Of a stretch of DNA of 64,000 bases, positions 1 to 12,149 are shown in pieces. A program made the position numbers and the translations under genes. The stretch comes from Rheum nobile. Taxonomy: Eukaryota > Streptophyta > Magnoliopsida > Caryophyllales > Polygonaceae. The notes under the pieces are model-generated. The model was not told the origin of the DNA. It was given only the letters and a program-made list of their open reading frames with translations, and searched no databases. Position 1 is the first letter of the stretch. Every line of letters begins with the position of its first letter. The DNA lies in contig WOAB01000127.1 in NCBI GenBank assembly GCA_027886185.1, forward strand, positions 2,294,001 to 2,358,000, given 5' to 3'.

Positions 1-1584
1 CACTTATCTGATTTATATTACAAACCACACATCACATTATTAGACTTTTACATGTGTACCCCACCATTGGGACGACACATCTTAGTATACGTTTCGTCGA
101 GAGTGACGTACACCGGAAGGTTTGTGACACCAGCTAAGTGTCCTGTCTCTACACACTTGTGAAAGAGACCGATCATGATCTTAGAATAGTACCAGATGGA
201 GACGAGCCACCCCGATACCAAATTATAAAGAAACGATCGGACGAAGTCCGAGTACATTCCTAACTACCAGTGCTAACCACACAGATACAACACAATAACA
301 TTTACAGGATAAATCCACATAAAGGCCCGAAAGGCGATCACAGATAATAGCGTTGTTCTAACAGATATACAACCTATTATATGATTTTCAAAACAGTTTA
401 TAAATTACTTCCAGAAGGACACAGTAATAATCGTTCCAAATTAATTAATCAATTGAAATAACTGATAATCAATGTAAATATGGAAACGATGAGCAAGAGC
501 GAACCGCCACTTGCCTTAATCCGCATAATAGAAACAAGACTAACGACAATGACGAGATTCCGGGCTCGACACGGGTATAGCTCCGCTAGCACAAACACCT
601 TCGAGTTGACCCATAAAAGGAACCCTAAGTTAGATCCGACATAACAACAGTACGAATCTAAAAACGGCGAAAGAAATCGAAAGGAAAGACGCCACGATGA
701 CAACCAACTAAGACAAAGCCACGAAGGCATTCTGGGCACTGGCGGCGGTCGCCGTTCTTGGCGACGGTCGCCGCATTCATCACGGCGGGCGCCGTAAAGC
801 ACACGGCGGTCTCCGTGAAGAACTCCGACGACAGAATGAGAGAAAAACTCACCCAAATGATGCGCGTTTCGACCCCTTTTTGCCTTTCCTGGGTTCCAAC
901 CTCCAAAGGCAACCAAAAGGCTTCACAAGGGCTTCTGGAAACACCACCAACCGACACCAACGAAGCTTCCGAAATCCGGCAAAACTAACACTCCGACGAG
1001 GCAAAATTTTGGCAGAGATTCGGTGCTGGGATGGCTCAAAACCCTTCCCCCAACACCTCCTTTTATAGCCAAAGAAATGGGAACATCATCATCACCCTAG
1101 ACGAGGCCGAGCAGGGCTAGATCGGCGCGGCCAGAGCTCGCCGACGACCAACGGGTAATGACCTCTGGATAATCACGGCGGGCGCCGCAACTTTGCCTAC
1201 GGCAGGCCACGGCGGGCACCGTAATTACGGCGTTCGCCGTTCCTAGCCCTGGCGAGCCCAGAGTAGGAGACGACGGCCTGACACCTCGGGCCCAGCGACG
1301 GCGGGCGCCGTTACTGTACGGCGGTCGCCGTTTTTGCCTTTTCCCGCCCATTCAGCTTTTGAACGAGCAAGACATTAACTCGGGATAAAAATTATCGTAC
1401 GCGAACGCGTATAAACATCTGAAGCACGTCGTCTGTATTTTATTTCACTGAGAAAAATATTACAGATACAGAGCACATTACAGAATGTCTCAAGCTACCT
1501 GAATTAAATCCGACGTACTAAACGGGTACTCGGGAAAATTCCAAAATTCCCAAAATAACCTTTACAAAAATACGGGGTATCACA
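1..1584 (-). repeat. 3' LTR of Tekay-like copy A (partial)
   Basis: The LTR starts at 1584 on the minus strand (TGTGATACCCC) and runs off the window. Base 1 matches about base 8017 of the sister 5' LTR, so roughly 880 bp are missing. A TATA-like box (GGCTATAAAAGG, minus) lies near 1060-1072. Clusters of the palindromic word ACGGCG-GY-CGCCGT occur at 1174-1345 (upstream of TATA) and 741-822 (downstream). It lacks the MITE present in the sister LTR. Confidence 0.9.
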
Positions 1585-1609
1585 TCTCCCCCCCCCCCCC
1601 CCTTAAAAG
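1585..1609 (-). other. Polypurine tract of copy A
   Basis: Next to the 3' LTR the minus strand reads CTTTTAA, then a run of 15 G, then AGA. Copy B has only GGGGGAGG at this place, so the G run has expanded here. This is the expected plus-strand primer for reverse transcription. Confidence 0.85.
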
Positions 1610-1627
1610 AAGTTTCGACCCTGAAAC

Positions 1628-4600
1628 TTAGGCCGAAAATAACTCGGGAAAACGCCTGAGCATATCTGACTCGGTTTCCCACGTCTCCCAAGTAACTTCT
1701 TCGGTCCTTGACTTGGACCACAACACTCGTACCAACGGTACGATCTTGTTACGCAAACGCTTCTCCCGATGCTCCAAAATGCGCACGGGCAACTCTTCAT
1801 AAGTACCATTAGCTTGAATCTCGATGTCCTCATAACTCAGCACATGAGACTCATCTGGCACATACTTCCTGAGCAAAGAGACGTGGAACACATTATGCAC
1901 TGGATGAGCCGATGGCGGCAACGCCAAGCGGTACGCTAGAGATCCCACTTTATCCAGAATCTCGAATGGTCCCACGTAGCGAGGGTTAAGCTTCCCACGC
2001 TTACCAAACCTGAAAACTCCCTTCGAGGGCGACACCTTGACAAACACCTTGTCACCGACCTCGAACTCGACAGTCCTGCACTTCCGATCTGCATAGGACT
2101 TCTGTCGACTCTGAGCGGTCAACATCCTCTCTCTGATTAAGGCAATGTCTGAAGTTGTCCTTTCGACCAACTCTGGTCCAAGCAGAATTTTGTCGGCATT
2201 ATCATCCCAACAAATCAGAGATCTGCATATGCGACCATACAAAGCTTCAAACGGAGCCATCTTGATCGTAGCATGCCAGCTGTTGTTGTACGTGAACTCA
2301 ATCAGACTCAAGCTGTCCTCCCAGCTAGTCGGACGATCGAGTATACAAGCTCTAAGCATATCCTCCAGAGTCTGGATGATCCTTTCAGACTGGCCATCTG
2401 TTTGAGGATGAAACGTTGTGCTGAACCTCAACTCGGTTCCCATAGCCTTATGAAGTTCCTGCCAGAACCTTGACATGAAACGGCCATCACGATCCGGTAC
2501 AATGGTTTTAGGGATACCATGTAAGCGGACAATCTTTTTCTGGTAGACCTCTGCTAACTTCTGGGTTTCCCATGTGGTCTTGATGGCTATGAAATGAGCA
2601 CTCTTCGTAAGCCTATCCATAATTACCTAGATAGCATCTCTCTGACTTCGAGTCTTGGGTAGCCCAATGACGAAGTCCATGGCGATGTCCTCCCATTTCC
2701 ATTCTGGCACTAGGAGAGGTAGCAACTCACCACCTGGCCTGCGGTGTTCGATCTTGACCTTCTGGCAAGTTAAGCACTTTGCCACAAAGTCTGCTACATC
2801 CCACTTCATGTTTGGCCACCAAAACTTCTTCCTGAGATCCTTGTACATCTTTCTAGAACCAGGATGCACAGAATAAGTAGATGAATGAGCTTCTCTCATC
2901 ACCAACCAACGAAGACTCTCTGTGTCTACCACACAAATCCGATCCTGAAACCAAAGTGATCCATCATCCTGAACCACAAAACTGGGAGCTTTCTCATCCA
3001 TCACTTCACTGCTTAGCTTTACCAAGACGATGTCATCAACTTGCTTTTCCTTGATCTGATTCAGCAGTATAGCCTGAATTTCCAACATACTCAGGTACCC
3101 TCTACGCTGGTCATACAAGACTTCAATGTCGCATGACTCTTGGTTCAGCTTGGTCTGAGTAGTGAGTAAAGCTACTATAGTCTCGTGCGTTGTCTTCCGG
3201 CTCAGTGCATCAGCTACTACATTAGCCTTGCCCGGATGATACAACAACTCCATGTCGTAGTCTTTGAGTAACTCTAGCCAGTGGCGTTGTCTCATATTTA
3301 GCTCATTTTGAGTAAATATATACTTGAGACTTTTGTGGTCAGTGAAGACTTGGCATCTTATACCGTAGAGGTAATGCCTCCAAATCTTCAGCGCAAAGAC
3401 AACCGCTGCTAACTCAAGATCATGGGTCAGATAGTTTTCTTCGTAAGTCTTGAGTTGTCTAGATGCGTAAGCAATAACTCTGCCCCTCTGCATCAGTACA
3501 CAACCCAAACCACACTTTGAAGCATCACTATAGACCACATAATCGTCATTCCCTTCGGGAAGTGCTAACATGGGTGTCGAGGTCAGCCGTCGCTTCAACT
3601 CCTGGAAAATGGCCTCGCACTTGTCATTCCAGACAAACTTCTTGTGAACCTTGCGGAGTAGATTGGTCATAGGTAGAGCGGTCTTTGAAAACCCCTCCAC
3701 GAACCGTCTGTAATACCCGGCAAGTCCAAGAAAACTGCGCACCTCCTTCACATTCTGAGGCTGCTTCCAATTTTCCACAGCTTTGATCTTTTGGGGATCA
3801 ACCATAACCCCATTTTCATTGATCACGTGGCCTAAGAAAGCCACTTCCTTCATCCAGAATTCACACTTGGACAGTTTAGAATAAAGCTAATGTTGTCTAA
3901 GGACTGACAAAGCAATCCGCAGATGTTCCTCGTGGACTTCTTCACTCGGAGAGTAGATCAGAATGTCGTCTATGAAGACCACTATGAACTTTTCCAAGTA
4001 CTGGTGAAAACATCGATTCATTAGATCCATAAAGACAGCTGGAGCATTTGTAAGCCCAAAAGGCATCACTACGAACTCGTAATGACCATATCTGGTCCTG
4101 AACGCAGTTCTAGGAATGTCCTACTCACGAATCCTGAGTTGATGATATCCAGATCTAAGGTCGATCTTGGAGAAAACCTTTGCTCCCTGCAACTGGTCCA
4201 ACAGGTCATCAATCCTAGGCAAAGGATACTTGTTCTTGATCGTCACCTTGTTCAACTCTCGGTAGTCGATACAAAGTCGGAACGATCCGTCCTTCTTTTT
4301 GACGAACAATACCGGAGCACCCCACGGCGATGCACTTGGCCTGACATAACCTTTGTCAAGAAGATCTTCAAGTTGATTCTTCAATTCTTGCATCTCAGCT
4401 GGAGCCATCCGATACGGTGATTTGGAAATCGGCATCGTACCAGGCTCAAGAATAATTGAAAACTCTACGTCACGGTTCTGAGGTAATCCAGGAATTTCTT
4501 TCGGAAAGACATTCGAAAACTCCCTAACTACAGGAATATCAAGAACCTCAGGTCCATCCTTCACGGGCGAATCCAAGTAGCAAAGGTACCCGACACATCC

Positions 4601-4849
4601 TTGTTGTAGTAGCTTAAATGCAGCCATCGCATTGATCAGCTTGTCGTTATCAGCGTCATTCCGACCTTTGAACTTGCACACGAACTGGCCCCCAGATGAC
4701 ACCGTCACCGTTCTTGAACTGAAGTCGATCACCGCCTTGTGACGCATCAGCCAATCCATACCGAGGATAATGTCGTATGGAGCCATGGCTATGCAGATTA
4801 GATCTGCCTCGAATTCCTTACCCTGAATGGTAATTGGAAAGTCGGACAG
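1628..4849 (-). pseudogene. pol of Tekay-like copy A: RT, RNase H, integrase, chromodomain-like tail
   Basis: One reading frame interrupted by three in-frame stops (4121, 3887, 2627) with no frameshift. In order: protease tail and linker; RT with fingers motif LCIDYRELN and active-site segment FIDDILIYS (near 3960); RNase H with DASKCGLG and TDHKSLKYI; integrase HHCC zinc region (AHSS...H, CLTCQK) and catalytic core MDF, DRDGRF and GQSER, so D, D and E are all present; then the GPFEILDKVG region and a terminal VTWETWETE segment like the chromodomain end of chromoviruses. Stop 4121 is shared with copy B. Stop 3887 is CAG to TAG and stop 2627 is TGG to TAG relative to copy B. The protease catalytic part is missing. 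Confidence 0.9.
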
Positions 4850-4940
4850 ATCCACATACTGCTCCAAGGTTGTGCCTCTTGGTCGACTCCTCTAGAATTA
4901 CCTCCAACTTATAGGCACAATCCACATACTGCTCCAAGGT
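4850..4940 (-). other. Deletion junction with templated 21-bp filler in copy A gag-pro
   Basis: The 21-bp sequence at 4920-4940, part of gag, is repeated at 4850-4870 exactly where the zinc knuckles and protease should be. Compared with copy B (about 22903-23504 plus the start of 31632 onward), that stretch is gone and replaced by this short copy of nearby gag sequence. The junction also shifts the frame between gag and pol. Confidence 0.85.
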
Positions 4941-5732
4941 AGAGCATGTGTGGTGCACCATTAACGGCTTGATATCCGGGCTCATCCACTCGTGGAAGTA
5001 CCAGATCTTTTGGGCCTCGCTGGTAATCTCGGCAGGGGCGTACTGTAAAAGATGATTGAACTTAGATGCCAACTCGGTCACTTTCGGAGCATCCGTCTTT
5101 GGGTACAAGAACTCTTTATGCTTTTCCTCTCTCATAGCACGAGAGAAAAAGCGATCAACCATCTTGGTCTTGAACATCGATCAAGTCAACACTGGGCTCT
5201 CTGCCAAACCTGTGCTCTCCCACCACTCGCTAGCCTCCTCCTTCAGCTGAAGAGAAGCGATATGGACCTTCTCAGCCTCAGTACACTCCACGTTCCGAAA
5301 CAGCCTCTCCATATAGGAGAACCAATGAGTCACTGCTACTGGCTCCCCTTTCCCGTTATAGCAATCGGGCCTCATGGAAGTGATGGTCTTAAGAGCGCGA
5401 CCATAGCTGTCTCTAGTCCTGACTGCATTCTCCTGGGCAGCATGGTTTTCTGGCTCCTCAAACCTCGGAACCGATGGATGAGTTGGCACTTCTTGAGCTT
5501 GAGGCACACTTGGTCGCAGTATATCAGTCACTGCTTGCATGAACATTCCTCGAATTGCCTCTAATGTTGTAGCATCAAAAGTCATTGGTGCTTGGGTCTG
5601 ATCTTGACCTTCGCGTCTAGGATGATTGCGGGACTCAGACTCATGCTCGTCTTGAGTGACATCCTTTGCGGTTGGTCTGGGATCCTGACTGGTCCCAACA
5701 CCAGCTCGAGTCGTGTTCCTTGTGTTCACCAT
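4871..5732 (-). pseudogene. gag of Tekay-like copy A
   Basis: Starts MVNTRNTTRAG at 5732. The conserved retrotransposon gag core follows (RPDCYNGKGEPVAVTHWFSYMERLF, LQLKEEASEWWES in separate stretches), then a helical capsid-like part ending STKRHN at the deletion junction. One in-frame stop (5181) is TGG to TGA relative to copy B, with the frame continuing after it. Both CCHC zinc knuckles seen or half-seen in copy B are deleted here, so packaging function is lost. Confidence 0.88.
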
Positions 5733-6008
5733 CTATTTACCGATCCAATTCTAAGTATTTCATACATTAATATTTATTTCATAAACTTAATGTAGCAAAA
5801 TCACTCAGAAATAGATCAACTGGGTATTTTATAGATGAACTGGAACTATTATACACGCTACACATAAGTCGATCTTCCGAATGTCAGGACCAAATTGCTC
5901 GGAGATCGTAGTATTTTACAAGGTACATGCCGCAATACTGGAATATTTTACACGGTACATGCGGAAATACTAGGAAAAAGGGAACTATTCTAGGCACGTT
6001 GATCCATC

Positions 6009-6920
6009 TCATGGCGTCCCAAAATGTTTCCTATACGGAAGACTTCTCATGCAAGGCTTCTTCGGGCGGGGCTCTCCATCGGAATCTGACGATGGACTAC
6101 GCGCCCTGCTTGACCCTGAAGCACATGGTCCTATCTCAGTCATGGTAAAGTATGGGTCGTCCATGACTGGCCCTCCTATCCCAGCCCTCCTCTAAGTACT
6201 GGCGATCAGCTCATCCCTCTGACGCTGCTGTTCTGCAGAGATTACCTCGCTCTGGCGGAGGATCTCCTGCAGCTCGGATTCTGACCTCCTTCTTCTTGGA
6301 GTAGGGATAAACTGAGATTCTCTGTCACTTCTCCTAATACCGTACTCGGTATACAGTGTCTCCCAATCAGCTTCTGACATGGGTGCGTACTCTGGCACTG
6401 GTGGCAACTCTTGCATAGGTGGTAACTCTGTACTAGGGTGAATAAATTGCATCCCCGTTTCCTGACTATCCACCAGCAAGTGCCTTAAGTCATCGGACTC
6501 CTGGTTTTGTCCACTGAGGTCCATCTTGGTATCCTCATCGGGATCATCCTCGATGGGGTCCTCTTCCTCTTCGGGGTCATCCTCTATGGGGTCCTCTTCT
6601 TCATCTTCCTCCTCGCTCCCTTCAATAATCATATCCATCTGGTAATCGTCATTGTAGTACCCTCTCACGTACCTAGACGATTCATCTTCTTGCATTGCTT
6701 CCTCCCTTGGTGGCTCCACTGGCGCTGTCACAGGAACTACAGCATTCCTTGACACCAGGACTACCGACTCAGGAAGCACATGCTTGATCTCCTCAGGTGG
6801 GCTGCTCGGGCCTTTAACCTCGAAGCACCTCTGGGGTATAGGGAAGTCTAGCCTCTCGGGAGACGGTGAATCCATCTCGGCATCTTCCGACCCCTTGTTC
6901 TGAGAGAGACATGCACCCAT
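6009..6920 (-). pseudogene. Acidic pre-gag ORF with N-terminal MGACLSQ, copy A
   Basis: A 304-codon frame between the primer site and gag on the element's sense strand, interrupted once by TAG at 6192-6194 (CAG in copy B). It starts MGACLSQ, which fits the N-myristoylation pattern MGxxxS with a neighbouring cysteine suited to palmitoylation. The middle is strongly acidic, with repeated EEEDPIEDDPEE-type blocks. Near residue 210 comes a basic RRRR patch, then a glutamine-rich helix (SELQEILRQSEV, EQQRQRDEL), and finally a Ser/Asp-rich tail with PRPKKPC. I do not recognise a known family. Copy B has the same 912-bp frame, so the ORF was under constraint or recently shared. Confidence 0.75.
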
Positions 6921-7116
6921 CTCCTATAGGATAACGAGGAAGGAATTAGTCTTTCTAGACATAGAAGCAAGCTTACTATATCAGACTATCCAGAAGACAT
7001 GACTATGAACGGTGTTTTTAAATTCTTTTTACTTTGAAAATTCAGAGCCCTTTTTAAAGCATTTTCGAAAAGGATAAATGGTTTATAAAAATCCCAAACC
7101 CGTTTTAAAACCTTTT

Positions 7117-7128
7117 TCTATGATACCA
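7117..7128 (-). other. Primer binding site, copy A
   Basis: On the minus strand TGGTATCATAG follows the 5' LTR after a few bases. It matches copy B's TGGTATCAGAGC (initiator tRNA-Met) apart from a change in the last positions. Confidence 0.75.
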
Positions 7129-7132
7129 CAAC

Positions 7133-9865
7133 TGTAACACCCCCAAAACTTAACCCTTTTGGAAAGGTATTACCGCCAGTGACCCCAATGTTCCTTACCG
7201 AGATCACCCAAGGCTTTACCGTTTAAATACAATTTAGAAATACAAATGATACGTAATGATCAAAGCATTCAATTCCAAAACATAACATTTTCAAGGAAAC
7301 ATGAGTTACGGAATTACAACCCAATCCCGAATAGGCTAACACAGAGTTTAAACCAAATACAGCGGAAGTCTTATAAAGTAGGGTACATCGGAAGTCTTAT
7401 AAAACACATTACAACCAAAGTCATTGTCCAAAAGATCTCAACCTGATTAAAGAAATAACTAAAACGTTCAAAAACCACCGTCGACTCCATAGTCCTTCTA
7501 ATCTTCTGAGCTACTTTCTATCTGATGTGCCGAATCGAATGGATGACACCAGCCCACATACAGAGAACAAAGTTCGTGGGTTAGTCTACTTGAATAGACT
7601 AGCAAGGGTACAAAGCAGAATGGTTCGAAGCAGTCGTATTAGGTTAGACTCATCGCTTCTCGAATAACAACCAATGACGATAGTCAACCATCATACTCCT
7701 ACTGGAATAAACAAGAGGTATGCACAAGAAAAGATTCTGGAAGACTGAATCTTCACATAAATCGACTCAAAAGAAGACTCCAACGGAAATGAGTCTTTAA
7801 GGAATTATGACAAATCTGGAATGTTTACAGAATCATACAACAATGATTTAAAAGTTGACTGAGATGCTTCGGTTCACGACCAACCTCATCGCATACATCG
7901 AATCCAGATTGGAAAGAGAACGTACTATGATCAAAGTCGAGACGAGTTTTCCTAGCTGCACTATAACTTAGCTGTACTATTCGCCGAAGGTTTATTAATT
8001 ATGTGCGTCGAGTAGCACTTATCTGATTTATATTACAAACCACACATCACATTATTAGACTTTTACATGTGTACCCCACCATTGGGACGACACATCTTAG
8101 TATACGTTTCGTCGAGAGTGACGTACACCGGAAGGTTTGTGACACCAGCTAAGTGTCCTGTCTCTACACACTTGTGAAAGAGACCGATCATGATCTTAGA
8201 ATAGTACCAGATGGAGACGAGCCACCCCGATACCAGATTATAAAGAAATGACCAGACGAAGTCCGAGTACATTCCTAACTACCAGTGCTAACCACACAGA
8301 TACAGCACAATAACAGTTACAGGATAAATCCACATAAAGGCCCGAAAGGCGATAACATATAATAGCGCTGTTCTAACAGATATACAACCTAGAGTTTGGA
8401 TCATATGCGGAGCACTCTTCCCGTGCGGACGTGCGGAGCATGCACTTTTGGGTCTTATTTGTGCACTTTAACGTCTTATTTGTGCACTTTTTCAAAAAAA
8501 ATTAAAAAAAATTTTCTTTTTCAAATTTTTTTCCAAGCATTTTTCAAATTTTTTGCAAAAGTGCACAAATAAGGCCCAAAAGTGCACAAATAAGGCCCTA
8601 TAGTGCATGTCCGCACGGGAAGAGTGGTCCGCACCGGAACCGCACTCATACAACCTATTATATGATTTTCAAAACAGTTTATAAATCACTTCCAGAAGGA
8701 CACAGTAATAATCGTTCCAAATTAATTAATCAATTGAAATAAATGATAATCGATATAAATATGGAAACGATGAGCAAGAGCAAACCGCCACTTGCCTTAA
8801 TCCGCAGAATAGAAACAAGCCTAATGACAACGACGAGATTCCAGGCTCGACACGGGTATAGCTCCGCTAGCACAAACACCTTCGAGTCGACCCATAAAAT
8901 GAACCCTAAGTTAGATCCGACATAACAACAGTACGAATCTAAAAACGGCGAAAGAAATCGAAAGGAAAGACGCCACGATGACAACCAACTAAGCCAAAGC
9001 CACGAAGGCATTCTGCACACTGGCGGCGGTCGCCATTCTTGGCGGCGGTCGCTGCATTCATCACGGCGGGCGCCGTAAAGAACACGGCGGTCGCCGTGAA
9101 GAACTCCGACGACAGAACGAGATAAAAACTCACCCAAATGATGCGCGTTTCGACCCCTTTTTGCCTTGCCTGGGTTCCAACCTCCAAAGGCAACCAAAAG
9201 GCTTCACAAGGGCTTCTAGAAACACCACCAACCGACACCAACGAAGCTTCTGAAATCCGGCGAAACTAACACTCCGACGAGGCAAAATTTTGGCAGAGAT
9301 TCGGTGCTGGGATGGATCAAAACCCTTCCCCCAACACCTCCTTTTATAGCCAAAGCAATGGGAACATCATCATCACCCTAGACGAGGCCGAGCAGGGCTA
9401 GATCGGCGCGGCCAGAGCTCGCCGACGACCAACGAGTAATGACCTCTGGGTAATCACGGCGGGCGCCGCAACTTTGCCTACGGCGGGCCGCGGCGGGCGC
9501 CGTAATTACGGCGGTCGCCGTTCCTAGCCCTGGCGAGCCTAGAGTAGGAGACGATGGCCTGACACCTCGGGCCCAGCGACGGCGGGCGCCATTACTGTAC
9601 GGCGGTCGCCGTTTTTGCCTTTTCCCGCCCATTCAGCTTTTGAACGAGCAAGACATTAACCCGGGATAAAAATTATCGTATGCGAACGCGTATAAACATC
9701 CGAAGCATGTCGTCTGTATTTTATTTCACTGAGAAAAATATTACAGATACAAAGCACATTACAGAATGTCTCAAGCTACCTGAATTAAATCCGACGTACT
9801 AAACGGGTACTCGGGAAAATTCCAAAATTCCCAAAATAACCTTTACAAAAATACGGGGTATCACA
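7133..9865 (-). repeat. 5' LTR of Tekay-like copy A, with MITE insertion
   Basis: 2733 bp including the 256-bp MITE and its duplicated target, so about 2467 bp without them; copy B's LTRs are 2452-2453 bp. It runs from TGTGATACCCC at 9865 to GTGTTACA at 7133 (minus). The TATA-like box is at about 9340-9352. GC-palindrome clusters lie at 9455-9625 (upstream) and 9023-9104 (downstream). Outside the U3 core it is close to copy B's LTRs. Confidence 0.92.
8392..8647. mobile_element. 256-bp foldback MITE, MULE-like target duplication
   Basis: The ends are imperfect terminal inverted repeats of about 43 bp (GAGTTTGGATCATATGCGG and its counterpart ending CCGCACTC), sharing the inner block CACTCTTCCCGTGCGGAC. 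The flanks are a direct duplication ATACAACCTA (8382-8391, 8648-8657). The sister LTR has the empty site once at 367-376. Inside, GTGCACAAATAAG-type blocks are repeated in inverted orientation around an A/T-rich centre, so the whole unit folds into a long hairpin. It has no coding capacity. A 9-10 bp target suggests a Mutator-like parent; hAT (8 bp) is less likely. Confidence 0.85.
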
Positions 9866-11927
9866 ATATGGAACTGAAAAACACGCAAAGTTTTGTTATA
9901 ACATGTCTCACGTGTTTCGGCAATATCCCACGAAGTGCGATCGGCAAGAAAATATTAATCAATACATGACAATCATGAGACTTCATACCAATCAACCGAA
10001 GGTCCGAAAGAGAAACTAGACGTTTTACATTTGACGAATATCCCGATGGAACCTTAATGCCATGTAAGCTCTCACAAAACACCTTTTTCTCCTTTCTTGA
10101 CATTGTGTAACACGCCGGAGGCAGAAAAGTCTTTTTACCATCCGGTTTTACCACGGGCCACAAATCTGGTCGAATATTCCTCTCTTTCATATCAAAATGA
10201 ACTTTCTGATTGTTTTTCGTCTTTCCAGGTATATTTAGCAAAGTCCCAATTATAGCATCACAAACATTTTTTTCAATGTGCATCACATCGAGACAATGCC
10301 TAACCGAAAAATCTTTCCAATAAGGAAGATCCCATAGTATAGACACTTTCTTCCATAAAACACCCTTTTTAGAGACGGACTTGAAGCCCTTGCCGTATTT
10401 GGTGTCAACATTTTTAATCCGTTCATAAACTTGTGATCCTGTCAAAGGTGTACGAGCTACTCCTTCCTCGGTGTACCCATTGAACTCCTTATTCTTTTTA
10501 CGGTAAGGGTGATATCGACTAAGGAACTTCCGGTACTCTAGATACACATTTTTCCTGTAATTTTTCAAGTAGGAGGGTTTCATGTCTTCTTCACATATAG
10601 GGCATGCTTGTTCTCCTTTGGTTTTGTACCCAGACAAGTTTCCATATGCCGGGAAATCATTTATGGTACAAAAAAACATAGCTCGCAAGGTAAAGTTTGA
10701 GTTGGTGTATGCATCGAACATTGGAACACCTTCATTCCACAGTAATTTCAAATCATCAACAAGTGGAGCCAGATACACATCTATGTCATTCCCAGGTTGC
10801 TTAGGCCCGGAGATAAGGAGTGATAACATGATATACTTGCGCTTCATACACAACCATGGAGGAAGATTATAAATCGCTAGAAGAACCGGCCATGTGCTAT
10901 GTTGACTGCTTAGAGTGCCATACGGATTCACACCATCTGTACATAAAGCAAGTCTCAGATTCCTAACCTCCTCACCAAATTCAGAATATTTCTTATCAAT
11001 ATTTCTCCATTGAGGAGAATCAGCAGGATGTCTAAGGAGTCCATCTTTCTTCCTCCCTTCCGCATGCCACCTCAGACTTTTTGCTTCCTTCTTTATCGAA
11101 AACAAACGCTGAAACCTAGGTATTATCGGAAGATACCACATAACCTTAGCTGATGGGCCCCTCTTAGCCGAATTTACCCCTTTACGCTTGTAACGAGATG
11201 CACCGCACTTTGGACACTCATCCAAATTTTCATGTTCGTTTCTATAAAGCATACAATCATTTGGGCAAGCATCTATCTTGACGGCCTCTAAGCCTAATGG
11301 ACACATCAATTTCCTGGCATAATAAGTAGAGATAGGCATCTCATTGCCTTCTGGTAAAAATTCACCTAACCATTCCAATAAGGTGTTGAAACTTCCATCA
11401 GTCCAACCAGAATCACATTTCAAGTTGTAAAGTATTGACACACCCTCTAACTTGCTAAATTTTGTACACCCGGGATACAAGGGAGTCTCTACAGCCTTTG
11501 ATATCTGTTCGAACATCTGAGGTCATTCGTTCAAGTGATCTCTCACCCCATCCATCATCCCATTTATTTCATCATCTTCTTGGTCATCATCATCATCCAT
11601 CTCATTATTCTCAGCAATATCATCATCACTATCATCAGTGTCTACCCGAACATCAAACTCATTGACACTAGAACTTGGACGATCATGTATTTTCTCACCA
11701 TGCCAAAACCAAACATGGTAATCTTGTTTGAAACCACGACGAAATAAATGATCCTCAATCTCATCAATATCATCTAACCGCCTTATATTCTTACAATCAC
11801 GGCATGGACAATAGATTTTTTCGGCTTTCGTACTCCGTTGGTGTGCTAAAGCACATCTAATGAACTCCTCAATCCCACTCAAGTATTGTGTCGTAGTATG
11901 GTCACCGTACATCCAAGGATGACTCAT
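9866..11927 (-). pseudogene. TNP2-type CACTA transposase, truncated
   Basis: Starts at MSHPWMYGD (11927; an upstream Met at 11957 is in frame). An N-terminal transposase-associated domain contains the zinc-like pattern IYCPCRDCKN and HLFRRGF. The TNP2 domain follows: LEAVKIDACPNDCMLYRNE, DECPKCGASRYK, LCTDGVNPYG, GNDIDVYLAPLVDDL and CPICEEDM. The last part, SHDCHVLINIFLPIALRGILP, is the beginning of a DUF4218-type region and stops where the chromovirus inserted. One in-frame TGA at 11523 separates the two parts, probably from CGA. The enzyme would cut and rejoin transposon ends; this copy cannot be functional. Confidence 0.9.
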
Positions 11928-11986
11928 TTCTAGTAATACATGCAAAATAACATGCAAGGAAGATTAAATACTCATTTCTAGTAACT

Positions 11987-12097
11987 ATCCCGCCAAGGGC
12001 CTAAATAGATAATAATACGCAACCAAGCAAGAAAAAATACAAAATCAAATATCCCGCCAAGGGCCTAAATTATGAATTCTATCCCGCCAAGGGCCTA
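11987..12097. repeat. Three copies of a 17-bp repeat
   Basis: ATCCCGCCAAGGGCCTA occurs at 11987-12003, 12051-12067 and 12081-12097, upstream of the transposase start. Function unknown. CACTA elements often carry short motifs bound by their own transposase, which is a possible but unproven role. Confidence 0.7.
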
Positions 12098-12149
12098 AGG
12101 AATTAGGGTAGAAATCTGAAATATTAATACCTGACTTGGCTTCGAGTGC

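Larger units (their letters stand above)
1..9865 (-). mobile_element. Tekay-like Ty3/gypsy chromovirus, copy A (left edge cut by window)
   Basis: The element reads on the minus strand in this order: 5' LTR (7133-9865), primer site, acidic pre-gag ORF, gag, RT, RNase H, integrase with chromodomain-like tail, polypurine tract, 3' LTR (1584 to beyond base 1). The two LTRs are near-identical and start TGTGATACCCC. The minus-strand primer site begins TGGTATCA, the 3' end of initiator tRNA-Met as used by chromoviruses. The element interrupts the transposase gene of a CACTA element, whose other half lies left of the window. Zinc knuckle and protease have been deleted, and several in-frame stops make it defective. 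Placement in the Tekay/Del group is by protein resemblance. Confidence 0.9.

Noticed and set aside
48..257. 69-aa frame in the Tekay-like LTRs (also at 8063-8272), nearly identical in both LTRs of copy A
   Set aside because: Copy B LTRs carry the sequence without a start codon and with changes that fit non-coding LTR evolution. It lies downstream of TATA in LTR sequence, and LTR identity alone explains the match.
1588..1602. Poly-C run as a possible assembly artefact marking a false join
   Set aside because: It lies exactly at the expected polypurine tract, with correct flanks on both sides, so only its length is open to doubt.
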